NCBI GenBank assembly: GCA_008973525.1
Contig: WACJ01000096.1
Coordinates: 682,001-746,000, forward strand
Direction of reading: 5' to 3'
DNA: 64,000 bases
DNA from: Stenopsyche tienmushanensis
Lineage: Eukaryota; Arthropoda; Insecta; Trichoptera; Stenopsychidae
This document shows positions 10,761-22,879 of the stretch, one piece after another; position 1 is the first letter of the stretch; every line of letters begins with the position of its first letter. Below the pieces are notes generated by a model that made no database searches, was not told the DNA's origin, and was given only the letters and a program-made list of their open reading frames with translations. Both the position numbers and the translations under genes were made by a program.

Positions 10761-13700
10761 ACCACATAATGCCGATTTTTATTTTTGAAGCCTCCGAGCT
10801 TTCAAAGCTTAATTATTTTCAACTAAAAACACAAATAAAGCTTCAGGAAGCATCTCGGAACGTTACTTAGATTGTGGTATCTGTATTATATACCATGGTT
10901 GCTCTAATGCTCGATTGGGGATACAGAATACTGATCAATAGCATTTTTTATAAGATACCATTTAATTATCCCGGTAATAGAGGATTTTTATGTGGTGATC
11001 CGATAACCTTCCACATAAGATAGAGCTTGGATATGAATAGATTTTTTTAGGCCTTGCTCAACTTTATAAATCGTATCAGTATATTGGTTCATAATAAGAA
11101 AATCAGGCTAAATCTGGATCGAGCCATGTGATGAGAGTCATGGTAAAATTTGTTCCTCAATGAAACTGAACCATTATACCGAGTCTCCAGAAACTAACTC
11201 ATTATACAAATGCTTGATCGACCAATATCTTAACATACTGTATTGGCAGAAGCATGACTGGAATATGAAGTCGTCTTATATTTGATCCTAATCAAATTGT
11301 TATGAAAGATTTGTAGCTATATAAGGATATTGAATCATGCTCCAATTTGATGCTTCATCCAATATGTGTTTTAATATATTCTATAATGTAAATATTGTTG
11401 AAAATAATAGCACATATACAAATATTTTTATACTTAAAACAGAATATTAATAATAGATTTTTGGTTCACATCTCTTTGTTCGCATAAAATTATCATGGTT
11501 CGTTTATTATCTATAAACCAAACAACAACATGTTCCAACAGTAGGTCAACCGATATATTTCGGTGAAAGCTAAATCTTATCATCACAAAGTTTACAAAAG
11601 TAATGAAAAAATAAAGATATTTGGTTTTAATTTCTTTATAATATTCAATAGTACAGAATTGTGTTCGTTTATCTAGAATAGAAATTGAAATTGCAATTAA
11701 AATATTTTTTTAAATTTATTAACACTATAATGGTCGATGATACAACATATGTGCCATAGCTTCGATAACTGTTTACGGTCGTTGAGTACATGTGTCATAT
11801 CAACATGTGAGCCATACTTTTTACATACTTTTGTACGGTGAACGGCTACAATGCAAGATTAATTTTAAAAAATCGACAAATCGTGCTAAAGCGAAACCGT
11901 GCTATGCGAGTGCCGTGTTAAGCGGGGGATGAGAGTATTGTATTTCGTATGAATATTGATTTAATTGACATAACTGTAATATGTTACATTAATTATAATT
12001 TTATCAAATGATTGTATTTATTAATCGTTTTCATTTAATTAAAAGTGTTTTTTGCTCATCAATTTGATGGATTTTGGAAGAATTAGGTATCATCAGCCAT
12101 ATGACTTTTCCCTAAGAATTTAGAATATTTATAAGGTGGTTATCGTTTCTTTTAACATGGTAAAATTATGGTAGAATAATTTAAATACAATAAGCTGTTT
12201 AATTTATTTTCAAATTATTATTATATATTAGTCATATAGGGATAATCTTATTCGACTTAATTGATCGTCTCAGTATTTATTTTTGCAGAAAAAATAAATC
12301 AGAAACAAAAAGCTCATTGTAGTGTAAATATGAATTTAAGTATTATTAAGCTACTTAGAGTTAAATAGAATTTTAAAAATGATTTTCTGTTCTATTTCTC
12401 TGTCCAAAAATATGTTATGAACGGATTTAATCAGGTTCATTTTATGCCATTGCTGCTGGTTTCAGCGGTCAATTGTTCAACGACGTTTGTTGAAGTTGCG
12501 TCAACGCCGAAACTTTCATTAATGCTTCCGATAATTAAGTATATTCGAAATAAAATTTCTATTTCGACAGAAATAATGAACGATCGGTGAAATTTCAAGG
12601 GAGATTTTTTCGTTGGAAGCATTATAACTTTTCGAAATTTAAGAGTTTTTTTTAGACGAGGCCGTACTTATTGCCCTGCTAGGTTTTTGAAAAGTTTCAG
12701 AGCTTGCGGGCGCGGCTTCAACTCTGCAGCAATAACCGGGTGACATCAATACTTTATAAATTCAGGGGGCAATTAAAAAGTTTTTAATATCATTCCACCG
12801 CCAAGCATTGTGCTGACAACCACGCAGACTTGCACCGCCCCCCAGCCACCCACTCATACTTGCCGCGATCGGCTCACTATCGCTTCACTACCTATACTTT
12901 GTACCATCAAATTGATTAGAAGCCTGATGAAACACTCGACGGCGGCCGCTTTAGCCCCCATTGCCAATTATTTTTTAATTTATTTCGCCATAATAAGCCT
13001 TTGAAAACCATCGAGTTTGAATAAGCAATTTGAAGCGAATCTTAGAGGTGTACTTTTGACATCGACTTTCGGAATAAATTATCAGTATCTTGATTTATAT
13101 GTATAAATTTTCATAGTCTGTTCTTGTATTTCGGTAGTCTGGCACCCTCTCCGAGTTTGTTGACTACCGCAACCTGCTCGGGGCTAACTTAATTTGACTT
13201 AGCTGATATTAAAACATATAAAGCTCAAATTTATATGCAAAATCACGTTAAGGTTCCCTTAAGGGATGCCGCCGTGTTACGCAATATGCCTTCGTGGTGA
13301 AATTATAAAAAAAAAACTCATCCACCTTCTGGGTCAATCAAGAACCTTCGTCACTGGGACAGAAATAACATTTTAATCTGACGAAGAGTCAAAATAATTT
13401 GGATCATATCGTATTAAATATGATACAAAATTATATACAAACCAAAACTCATTTGAAAAAGATGGTCAATTTTATTCTGATTTTGTTGCATTATTTTCAG
13501 TTATCTCATGACTGAAGAATGTGCTTAGAAAAATCATCAACTTCTTCAATAAACAACCAACTTAACTAAATAGATTTCGTGAATTCAGTCATAATTCAAG
13601 CAGATTATTTCAGTAGCATAATCGTTTTGTTTAGCATAATAATCAGACATTCTAAATTTAATTCAATTTTGAAAACAGATATTTGTAAGACATAGAATAA

Positions 13701-13929
13701 TTTATATTTTACATTTTAAGCAATTTTATGGGGTTCTTTTTGATTATTCCAAGATATTTTGACTAGACTAAATGACGTTCTTATCTTAGATAAATGATTG
13801 CATACTTATGCTATATTTTAAATATTTAATAAATAGGGTATCCAAAAGTCCATAAATTGGAGAACCGATTTTCCACATATATTTTCATATAAAACTAGTC
13901 ATATATTAGGTATAACGGAAAGTCTTTGC
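10761..13929. other. Intergenic sequence; island at 12430-13020
   Basis: No gene recognised. At about 11886-11930 a run containing GTGCCGTGTTAAGCGGGGG resembles termini of pogo/Tigger-like elements and is echoed weakly near 15052-15075. About 12430-13020 is less A/T-rich, with a C-rich stretch near 12835-12850, and short open frames in it show no domain. The rest is plain A/T-rich DNA. Confidence 0.35.
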
Positions 13930-14345
13930 CTATTGTTTAACAATGGGCAAACATATTTTTCTTCATTACTGCCTACTATTTTTCACAGGGTTTCAAGTTT
14001 TTCAATTCCTCTTTTGAAGAATTCTTCGGGATCTGGTGAATTATAGAGCGTGTTGAAGTTCTTCCCATTTTAATTCCTTGATTTCTTCAGTCGTCTTCTT
14101 TAACTCATGGGATCATACATTGTCATGTTATTGAATCACTAAAGCCATTGACATTTACGACTTATGTTATCATAAACCCCCCATTTTTCATCCCCAATCA
14201 CAAAAAGAGACAAACTTTTCACAACTCGTGCGGCATCCAAACTCGTCTTCCCAATACGTTTTAAATGCTCTTGAGTTGTCAACCACGGTAAATGCATCCT
14301 TTGGTATGATTATTGGATACTTAATCGAGGATCTGTTTCCACTAT
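13930..14345 (-). mobile_element. mariner transposase remnant, internally deleted (copy B)
   Basis: On the minus strand from 14345 the frame reads IVETDPRLSIQ (like the mariner helix-turn-helix stretch), a stop, then LTTQEHLKRIGKTSL. Next comes SLFVIGDEKWGVYDN and RKCQWL, the diagnostic block GDEKWxxYDNxxRKxQWL with the first catalytic Asp. After a stop the tail EEFFKRGIEKLETLW matches the family C-terminus. The central WWDWxGxxxYELL, HDNARPH and PYSPDLAPSDYHLF blocks are missing, so about 100 residues between QWL and the tail have been deleted. A candidate outer end is TATCCAAAAGTCCATAAA near 13840. No matching right end was found. Confidence 0.85.
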
Positions 14346-15170
14346 GGTTCTCAAATATATCGTCATCAAAATTTAAGGGATTTTAAGTTCTAGGGATGTT
14401 TTTCAAACATCGGCTACCCGTTTTAAGTTTTTAAAACCAAAATCGATACGTCTTAATGATAACACCTCACCGTAAATTTATGGCTTTTGTGGCTTTGGTA
14501 GTGTTCAACCTCTGGTCGAAAAGCAGCAGGATATAATGCTGAATGGTTTTGGTCGGAGTTTGGGTTTTAACATTTCACCTTCAACAAAAATAACCTTATC
14601 TTTACTCGTTTTACGGAGATGCTGTCTTCATCGTGTCTGGACACAAACTGAGCTCAAACAGACGTCTATCAAAATCGGCAAGGACTTATCGATATACCTA
14701 ATACTTCATGCAGTTAAGCTGTATAGTGTAACAATGTTTTGATATATTTTTTTAAAATATCCAGAGTTCACATAACCAGCCATAATGAATCTCTTGAAAG
14801 CCTTCAATTTATTATTTGGATTTAGGTATCAATGTTTATTGGTTATTTCTTTCTAATATACTTTGAGAAGCTCTGTATTTTTATTTTTGCAAAATGTTCC
14901 AATCAAAGAAGATGGTGGGATTAAAATAAGTTAATAATTGATGCTTGATCATACATATCCGAACATATCACATGTATCATAAATCTGATGAAATAGATAA
15001 TTATGAATGTCAAAGTATTCATTGCTTTAAATCGAAAATTACATTATTTGAAACCGCACTAAGCGAGGGACTGCTGAATGTTTTTTTTAATTCCAGTTCC
15101 ACTATAACATAATTATGTAAGTTAAGCAACCTTTAGCACATATTACATTAAATGCTCAACACTGAAGACA
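14346..15170. other. Sequence beside mariner copy B, no gene
   Basis: The first 400 bases probably include the degraded 5' part of the mariner copy. A plus-strand frame (14536-14742) is antisense to that region and has no domain. A motif gaaaccgcactaagcgaggg at 15052-15071 resembles the motif at 11886. Nothing else was recognised. Confidence 0.35.
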
Positions 15171-15610
15171 AGAAGCCCTCGTGCGATCCACACGAATAAA
15201 ACAAAGCGGCGCCGGATGATATATTTTTTCCCCAGACGATGATAAGTTTCCTGCGTCTTCATCATCACGAGAATCTGGCAGATGGAATCTTCGGGTCTGT
15301 TTTAAATGCATATGTCCCTATGTAATATTAGGTTGTGTGATGTATCTGCAGCAGCCCCTTCAGGTCGGCGACCGTCCCCTGTAAAGTTGGCCTGAGTAAT
15401 GAGAACCATATAAATGCTAATGCGGACGGTCGCCGGTGGCAAAGATTCCTTGGAACGATAGCAGCATCACAACCCACCCGCCCCAAGCTCCTCTCAAAAC
15501 CTCTTACCAACCCTCTCGAAGAAGAAATTTCCCTCTTTAAAAAAATTATGCGGCGAATATACCTTGGATCCGCTGCTGTGGTCAAAGGCTTCATACGAGA
15601 TGGATGCTTG
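15171..15610. other. Compositional island containing a G/C inverted repeat
   Basis: Less A/T-rich than its flanks. It contains a perfect 11-bp inverted repeat, GGCGACCGTCC at 15367-15377 and GGACGGTCGCC at 15424-15434, separated by 46 bases holding homeodomain-like TAAT sites. The minus-strand frame 15328-15594 has no recognisable domain. It is a candidate regulatory or structured element, not a demonstrated gene. Confidence 0.35.
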
Positions 15611-15850
15611 CAAATTTAATTATTGGCAATGTAATTAATAAGTCAATAAAATTATTTCACATTTTGCTAAAACTCATTAACAATTCGTTACATTAACTAA
15701 ATCTTAAAATGTGTATTTTGTTTGTCTGTACGTTGTTTGTCGGCTATATTTCCATGAGAACGCTCGAACTTTAAAAACTATCAATATTTAATTCAAAGTA
15801 AGATATCGTACTCTACAGCTACAATAAGAAAAATGAACTATTTATTAGAG

Positions 15851-16140
15851 CAGCGGTTCTTAAACAGGAGTCCACGGACCCCCGGGGTCCGCGAAGCTAT
15901 TTCCGGGGGTCCGCGAAGATATAAAAAAACATTTATCTGTAGTTGAACAAGATATTTTCGTGAAATTATTTACAGAAAACATTACAAGAAGATCTATTTT
16001 GGTCAAGAAATGTTTGTTTGTTTGAAAAATTAAGTCAGAAGGGTTGGAATGAGGTTCATCAAAAAAAAAATTGTTCAAGAGGGGGTCCGCGAGAAAAAAA
16101 TTGCTCAAGAGGGGGTCCGCGAAGGCATCGTGAAATACCT
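15851..16140. mobile_element. hAT-type non-autonomous element, right end eroded
   Basis: It begins CAGCGGTTCTTAAACAGG followed by ggacccccggggtccgcg, the arrangement typical of hAT-type terminal repeats. The unit gggggtccgcga recurs four times, two of them in a tandem duplication of about 31 bases at roughly 16062-16123. The right inverted end is not readable and lies near 16140. The interior sequence ttgctcaagagggggtccgcg is shared with 9601-9662. The antisense frame 15860-16108 is a by-product of the repeats, not a gene. Confidence 0.7.
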
Positions 16141-16926
16141 ACAATAGAAAATAAATGCATATTAAAAAGTTTTTTTTGCGAATAAATTTAATGTATGTCT
16201 ATCTGTCTGTCTTGTATATAATACAACTATTTATATTTTGACTGTTATAAAACCTATTTTTTTAACGTTATTCTTTCGAATATGTATAAAATATAAGTGT
16301 CAATCCTTTAATTTTAAATGTTTTAAATCAATGGTTTTAGATATAAAACTAATATTTATAAACAGACGTGTATATGGGTATATCTTTTGATAATTCATAT
16401 TACTATTGATATAAAATAGCATATAATACAGTACATTTACATAAAAATTGATTGGTCAGTTGTGTTTCATATGAAGTGGTTGATGATGTTGATTTGTGTG
16501 TCGTGACTCGCACGGTTTCCAGATCTGACACCACTGGATTTCTTTGTCTAGGGATGTGCAAAACGATTAATTTACATGACAGAAATGCCCACAAAAGAAA
16601 TCCTAATTGGAAGAATAATCGCCGCCTTTGCAAAAATTAAATGATGAAATGCTACTTCAGACAACTACAGTAGAAATAAAAAAGGTTGGCGAATAAAAAC
16701 ATCTTAAGCATAAATAATATGTTCTTAACTCTGACTCTGGCAAACTGGTTCCTCTTCTAGTTTAACGATTTATTCCATGATTTGTACGACATGTAGCATA
16801 TTGTTGGAAAGGGAATCTAGATTTTTTTTAAAAACTAAACTAATTTTAAAGTTGTTGTTAGTTTTTCGATTAAGCTGTCAGGGAGCTTCGACGTACATGT
16901 ACGTCCTAATTCTTATGCCCCAGAAA
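16141..16926. other. A/T-rich sequence without a gene
   Basis: Short frames on both strands around 16403-16640 overlap in antisense and show no domain. No repeats were recognised. Confidence 0.4.
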
Positions 16927-16985
16927 GAGCACTCTTGCACATTGAAGCTCGGAGACAGACAGAGACAGAGAGAACTTAGCGCAGT
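16927..16985 (+). repeat. Dispersed repeat R2, copy 1
   Basis: The segment starting agcactcttgcacattgaag and running into ctcggagacagacagagaca recurs at 21029-21073 as agcactcttgtacgttgaac followed by tcggagagagagagagac. The shared unique 5' part means this is more than two chance GA-rich microsatellites. Class unknown. Confidence 0.55.
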
Positions 16986-17170
16986 TCGGGAGACTGAGAC
17001 GGATAGTTCCTCGCATGATTGTATAGATCGTTAAGCCCAAATTTATCGACTTATAATGATTTCGATTTCAAGTGTGTTATTTGTTTACGCAAAGAATCGA
17101 CCGAATATTGGGTGTTATCTATTTAACTGCTTGCCGTTCTTCGCTGCGTGTTGAATGAGTCTTTGTTCAA
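16986..17170. other. Spacer, no feature
   Basis: Ordinary A/T-rich sequence between repeat R2 and the Harbinger-type element. Confidence 0.4.
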
Positions 17171-17173
17171 TTA

Positions 17174-17373
17174 GGCCCGATCCACACTATGGTGCCGTTG
17201 ACGGTTCGATCTCGCTCCGATCCCGGTTCGATCAAATATTCTTACACAAGAAACAATCCGAGTATTCACACTGTCGGATCATTCCAATTCCGTTTTTTGT
17301 ATGAAAATATTAGACCGGACCGAGACCGAGAGCGAGATCGAACCGTTACCGGCACCATAGTGTGGATCGGGCC
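17174..17373. mobile_element. 200-bp Harbinger-type miniature inverted-repeat element
   Basis: Both ends read GGCCCGATCCACACTATGGT inward. The first 24 bases are identical, and 43 bases match with two differences. The element is flanked on both sides by TTA (17171-17173 and 17374-17376), the 3-bp TWA duplication typical of the PIF/Harbinger superfamily. Similarity continues inward as GGTTCGATCTCGCTC near both ends. The plus-strand frame 17189-17422 simply runs through the repeats. The intact duplication and high end identity suggest a comparatively recent insertion. Confidence 0.85.
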
Positions 17374-17518
17374 TTATCATTTCCTTCTAAATGAATCGAT
17401 TTTTTGTGCATTGTTTATGTAAAGAAATGACGCGATCTTGTATGATATCAAATGTTTATTTACAATTGACTCTGCCTCGAATTGAAGATTGTCTTAGGCT
17501 GATTAGGAGCTGTAGAAG
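17374..17518. other. Spacer, no feature
   Basis: Short A/T-rich spacer between two repeats. Confidence 0.4.
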
Positions 17519-17850
17519 TTGATATTGTGTGCACATTTTATGTGACTTTAGAAGCTCAGAAGTATTTTTTTTAAAACCAATTGCATAAAATAATGATTTA
17601 TTTAGATCAAAAATACATTGCAAATTACAAAAAAAATTATTTCGTGTTATTACAACTACAGATTAAAAAGTTATGATGATTTAAATGTGAAATTTTGGGA
17701 TTGTTTTTAAAATATTGAAAAAAAAACTCTATTTTGACAACCCTGACACTTAGAACATAGGATCCATGTGTGAAACGTATCAAAAGAGTCCCTTAACCTC
17801 CAAAAAAAAAAAAATATCGATCCATGTGCAAAGCACCCTGTATTTAGAAC
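17519..17850 (-). repeat. Inverted-repeat element R3, half copy
   Basis: This block aligns along its length with 49480-49750. Shared stretches include gcataaaataat, gtgttattacaactacagat, gacaaccctgac and a final ccatgtgcaaagcaccctgt that matches the outer end of the full element at 49205. Only the right arm of the larger fold-back element is present. The A-rich tract near 17800 is longer than in the other copy. Not coding. Confidence 0.8.
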
Positions 17851-20771
17851 TATCTTAAATTTGTTTCTTGTATACATAGATCTGAGTGTTATGTTAAGAG
17901 TAGTTAGGTGTTCATTGAATTCATTTAACACTGAAAAGCTGGAGATTATCAAACAATAAGAAATCACTTCAAGATTTCGATTACACAATATTAAAGAAGT
18001 CAGATTGTATTTATGTAGATAATTTTAGATAGCCATGGATCCATTAAACATGATAAATGACTAAAACAGCCAGTTAAACATAATAGTTGACTAAAACAGC
18101 CAGACTCTTTGATTATTCGAACCCATTTAAAGCAATTATATATTGTTCAAAATTGCAAATTGCTAGAGTAATCTACAAAGCAATACTTAAAAATTGATTT
18201 TATTATGAAGAAGTATATTTATTTGTTACTATACAGATGTTAATGAGTAGATATCATTGTTTAAGTATCGCAAAGAGTTAATGAGAGTCCTGTCTTTGAA
18301 CACAGTGGAATTTATATGCAATATAGCACTCATGCCAATTTGTATTTGACGTTCGAAGCTAGCTGAAAATGGGTAATATATTGCCTATATATGGGAAATA
18401 ATGTATTTTTTAAAGTGTTTTTGTTGATATCACTGCTGTTAAACTACTCTTTTGAAGATATTGCTTGTTTATGAAATCTGTATGAATTAATTGGAAGACA
18501 GGAAGTCTACGCCGAAGCCAATAACAATCATTGATCAGCCAGCTAATGGGTGTGCTTAATATTCAGGTGAGCCAACGCGGTGGTCCGTGAATAATAACGA
18601 TACGTCAGTTGTGCGTTATTGGGGACAGACACCCCCGTAAATATTAATGTCTTTCCAAATTCACTCCATTATGTGGACGAAGAAGATTACCCTCGAAATT
18701 GAGGGATGAAGGAGCCGGGACATAATTCACACTTTTTGCCCACTTTCCGTACACAGAGGCGGCCAATTTCCCTCAAATTGATAAGGACGCATCCCACAAA
18801 ACATCCCTACTGTTAAACTAGATGTTTATTAAATAAATCTTGAAGAAATATAACGCCTGATAGAATACGTCTTTATGGAATTTATTGAAATGAAACTTTT
18901 ATAGGCACGGTACGGACAAATTGGCTTAAACGTCACGCAAAGTGAAACTTCAAGCGGCATTTGATCAGAAAGAGATGGAGAATCGTTTGTAGTATGTCCA
19001 TATCCATTGCATACATCATATAAATGCTACGCGCATGCGCTAATCCGTCTACTCTACTGTGTGTATGAATTTAAGCTTTTAGACATGGGAAACTACCCAT
19101 TAATATTATAATCCTTTCTCTAGAAAAATCTCTCATGAAGATCGCCTACATCCGATAGCGTCTATTTTTTTAATATAACGAATCATAAATTAGATTGAAA
19201 ATGATACAATAATATTTTTGTATCCAAATGAAGCTAAACATTTGCAATTTCATACATAAAGACGAGGATGTGTATTTTCGTATAATGCCATGATATCTCA
19301 AAGCATATTGATGTCTGGCGCTGCAAACGTTCACAGTCCAGTGGTTTCCTTATGAAACGATTTTTGATGAAAAAAAGCCTCCTTCCTCCCGCTAAAAGAG
19401 ACAGAAAACCTAATATAAATATCAAATCAGCGTGATAAATCGAATAAGACCTCGTGATATTATGAAGCACGCATGCTTGAAAAATGATGCCGGGTCTCGA
19501 CATGACAGCGAATTCTCTCCAGAATCATTCTACTGTAATGGAATCATCTTTTCGTCGCATTTCCTACTATTTGAGCGCCCTATCTGTAAAAAGGATCATG
19601 CGAATACGATGCTCTGAGGATATTATATTTTAATGAACGCACGCATGGATTTTGCTTAATTGTCTATGAAAATAATAACATTTCGTAAAATTTATAGTTA
19701 CATATTTAATTTCGTGCATTATCAAATGATTGACGATTATTTAATATTAAATTTATAATAATTACGACACTAATATATTTATTTATTTGAACGAAAAAAT
19801 AATTTAAAGTAAAGCCATAACAAATTTTGTTAAGACCAACGAAATGTGTTTGAATTTTAGAGCGCCATGGCAGCGGCCAAACTGCGAACTAAATCGCCAT
19901 ACATTTTGACGTTTATATTTATTCAAATATTTTTCAATCGTGGATTATATTTTAAATTGTTAAGCACACGTATTCAATTATTGAAACTTATTAAATGAAT
20001 AGCATTTATTTTTATTTCGAATTATAGTGGGATTGCATAAATATGTGTGATATATTAAGGTGATTATAGATGTATATTTACGATATAACCTATAAATTTA
20101 GATAGGAACAATTATGATATTTTTAAATGTTTTATCGTCTATTTCCATTTGCCCTTGTATCGGAGGTACTTTTCTGACCTTTCTCGGACACACGGCTTGC
20201 TTGAAAATGCTCTGCACATCCCTCGTCCGATTGTTCCCGAGGCGATTCTTCGACATGTTACCCTTGAAGCCTTTTGTTATAATGTTGTTATTCGTTTCTC
20301 GCATGAATGAAGACATCAAATGTCTGTTTGGCATTTGATACGTATAACAACAAAAAAAGGTCGAAATTACACGACAGATAAGAGGAGCAGGCAGTGGGAA
20401 TATGCCTATATTGCAGGAAGGCAAAATTTATTTCCAACGGGAAGTTTGTGCGGATCAGGTGGAAATAATATGACTAATACTAGAAACATATTGTCATAAT
20501 ATATTCTCAGATGTATATTTAGTAGTATCATAAAGTAACATATCAGTATTGATGTATATAAATATATTTATTTTTAAATTCAACAGTTTCCATGGACACA
20601 TAACCGATCTACGACCCACAGATACATAATAGATGTCTTCTACAATATTATTTATATGATACATTTTGGATAGGTTTAAGCAAAATATAAAATAGAATAA
20701 TCCACAAATTATCTAGAAAAATAATAAGTCATAGGTTTGTGTTTTGTGTTTTTCAAACTTTAATTAAATTA
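17851..20771. other. Intergenic sequence with islands at 18500-18800 and 19230-20460
   Basis: No gene recognised. The block 18500-18800 is less A/T-rich. Around 20100-20424 overlapping frames on both strands stay open for up to 108 codons. The minus-strand one includes a lysine/arginine-rich stretch near residues 45-90 but no domain I know. The parts 17851-18500 and 19620-20100 are plain A/T-rich DNA. Confidence 0.35.
18044..18103 (+). repeat. Two-copy 30-bp tandem repeat
   Basis: Units 18044-18073 and 18074-18103 both run ttaaacat, a variable centre, then tgactaaaacagccag. They differ only in a few central bases. A simple local duplication. Confidence 0.85.
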
Positions 20772-21028
20772 CAGTGAAATCTCTATAATCTGGGTGCGGT
20801 TTATCCGGTTTGCAAATTATTCGCGCCATTAATTTTTGATACTTGGAATTACCTCGGGTTTCAAAACATTCGAGCAAGAGTTTGAGAAATTTTGTTATAC
20901 GAGGCAAAAATCATAACAAGAGTAAGATTGTAAAAATGGACTCGGGATGATAAGAGCTTGATTTCTAAAACTAACCTGTATAGTAGGATGATCGCGTATT
21001 TGCGAGCGAATTCCAATGATTCAAAAAT

Positions 21029-21073
21029 AGCACTCTTGTACGTTGAACTCGGAGAGAGAGAGAGACGTTGTGG
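21029..21073 (+). repeat. Dispersed repeat R2, copy 2
   Basis: Matches 16927-16985 through the agcactcttg and tcggaga parts, then a GA run. It sits within the putative pogo span. Confidence 0.5.
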
Positions 21074-21103
21074 GCAACGAGTGTGTTAAACTGATTCCCC
21101 GGT

Positions 21104-21125
21104 TTAACCCTTTGAGCAGTGAGCT
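21104..21125. repeat. piggyBac-type end-like motif
   Basis: TTAACCCTTTGAGCAGTGAG has the TTAA plus CCCTTTG layout of piggyBac-like termini. No partner end was found nearby, so this may be an eroded half or chance. Confidence 0.3.
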
Positions 21126-22076
21126 AATTTAAAATCTCCATAGTCTTAGGTGCTATATTTGCTTGTCTACCACTTATCATCCGTACAAATCCACTTATCT
21201 GTCAGGACCGCAGCGGCGTGTTGGACCAAAGCTTACATTTAACACACAAATAATGTCGCTACTTACCTTACTATTATATAAGTCAAATTAATCTTCATCA
21301 TACACTCGTGTATTGATGTCAAAGTCATACCGCAAAAATACCCTTACACGTCTAAAAAATATCAATACACTTAACTTTTTTTTTTAATATAAACTCAATG
21401 TTTGTATTTACTATTCAACAAAAAATCGTATTCTAAAGAATCTTTTGCCCGTCATAAAATTTAGATATAATTGACTGAAATCACTATCGCCGGATAAGCT
21501 ATTAAACTCTTTTAACAAAGATAAGACGACTTTCGTTCGTGTTGTCTTGAGATCAGGCGTTTGTTTGGATAATTAAGATACTTGCATCATTCTTATTGCT
21601 GATCAATTTTGTTATTCCTTCTTGACTGTTCTAGAGTGGCGTCATTAGCCGAATATCACTACTCCTTTGCATCCCTATCTACTCCTTCAGTAGTAAAAAA
21701 ATAATATATCCACAAAATATGATGAAGTATATTTGATAAAATCGATTTTAACCTAATCTAAGTGATATTCTAGGTGCATTCGTAAACACTTGTATGCATA
21801 TAAATGACCCCTTGGCTTCAAATGTCCACCTCTGTAGTAATCTGCAAATAATTAAAAATGATCATAATAGTAATGTAAAGTTGAAGAAAAATACGACAGA
21901 ATGTATGGGTCTAAAAATTAAGATGATATTTTTTTAACAACTGAAAATATGACTTCATACGATAAGTAGTTGTGTCATCAAATAAAAGTTCAGAAATTTC
22001 ACATAGATTCTGTGTTATTGTACCCTAATCATTGGCAAAAGCATGGTTCACACACACATTTATTTCTACTGTTTAA

Positions 22077-22147
22077 CCTTTTAACTGCCAATGACTCATC
22101 AGCGCATACAAATTCGACGCGCCGGTGCGTCGTTGGCAGTTAAAAGG
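22077..22147. mobile_element. 71-bp piggyBac-type miniature element
   Basis: TTAA at 22073-22076 and 22148-22151 flanks inverted ends CCTTTTAACTGCCAATGAC and, from the other side, CCTTTTAACTGCCAACGAC, with 18 of 19 bases identical. The TTAA duplication is the hallmark of piggyBac-superfamily insertion. The 33-base interior includes gacgcgccggtgcgtc, itself palindromic. It has no coding capacity, and its mobility would depend on a transposase elsewhere. Confidence 0.8.
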
Positions 22148-22380
22148 TTAAAGGTTCTCAAATTCATTCTTATTAATTCCAATTTTCACCGGAAGTAGGC
22201 TACAATGAATAAATCGCCCGTCATTCGGGTCTAATAATGGCGAACATTTCTGTCTGTCAGTAGTGATTGTCGCCACCAACCGCACTTACCAACCCCTAAG
22301 TCACTTACGTCGACAAAACAAACCGGTTACCGAGACAAGAGACAGACGGTCCAAAATAAAAAGGCTGCGCGTATACGTTT

Positions 22381-22492
22381 GGGGGGGGGGGGGGCAAAAT
22401 CAATATACCATGAACCCCGTCGCCGAGCTTACAAACCCACTTTGTTAGTTTTATCCCAGAGAATAGTAAACAGGGGAACAACTCCCCCCCCC
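22381..22492. repeat. G14 tract and C11 tract about 95 bases apart
   Basis: A run of 14 G (22381-22394) is followed by a run of 11 C ending at about 22494. On one strand the two can pair into a long hairpin, and either alone could form four-stranded DNA or be an assembly-prone homopolymer. Confidence 0.7.
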
Positions 22493-22879
22493 CCTTTCGA
22501 ACCCGGAAATCCTGTTTTTCACTTCTAAATAGATAACGCTCAATGCGGATATTGCCATCCAAAGCTTGCCAACGATTATACAAACACGTGAAATACATAC
22601 GTGTTTGAACAATTATCTCCTCCGCTTATCTATCAATATTCAAATATGATCAAAGTGTTTATTGTTTGCGTGTGTCTATTTAACAATATTAATAATGTGA
22701 GGCATACAATTGGTCGTTTAAATATGAACATGATTGCCATCATCAAAATCGGCTTGATTATATACATTTAAGTCCTTATATAAAAATTAAGCAAGACCCC
22801 CTCACTATGCTTAGAAAATCTATTATCAAATATTCATCACTGTTTGTAATCCGGAAAATCGACCATAATCATAATTGAC

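Noticed and set aside
14536..14742. 68-codon plus-strand frame
   Set aside because: It is antisense to the region just upstream of the mariner copy B remnant and has no protein features.
15860..16108. 82-codon minus-strand frame
   Set aside because: It lies wholly within the hAT-type element and is created by its repeated GGGGGTCCGCG units.
17189..17422. 77-codon plus-strand frame rich in Arg and Asp
   Set aside because: It is the translation of the Harbinger-type element's inverted ends, not a gene.
16927..21073. GA-rich stretches as simple microsatellites
   Set aside because: The shared unique sequence ahead of the GA run in both places shows a dispersed repeat rather than two independent microsatellites.
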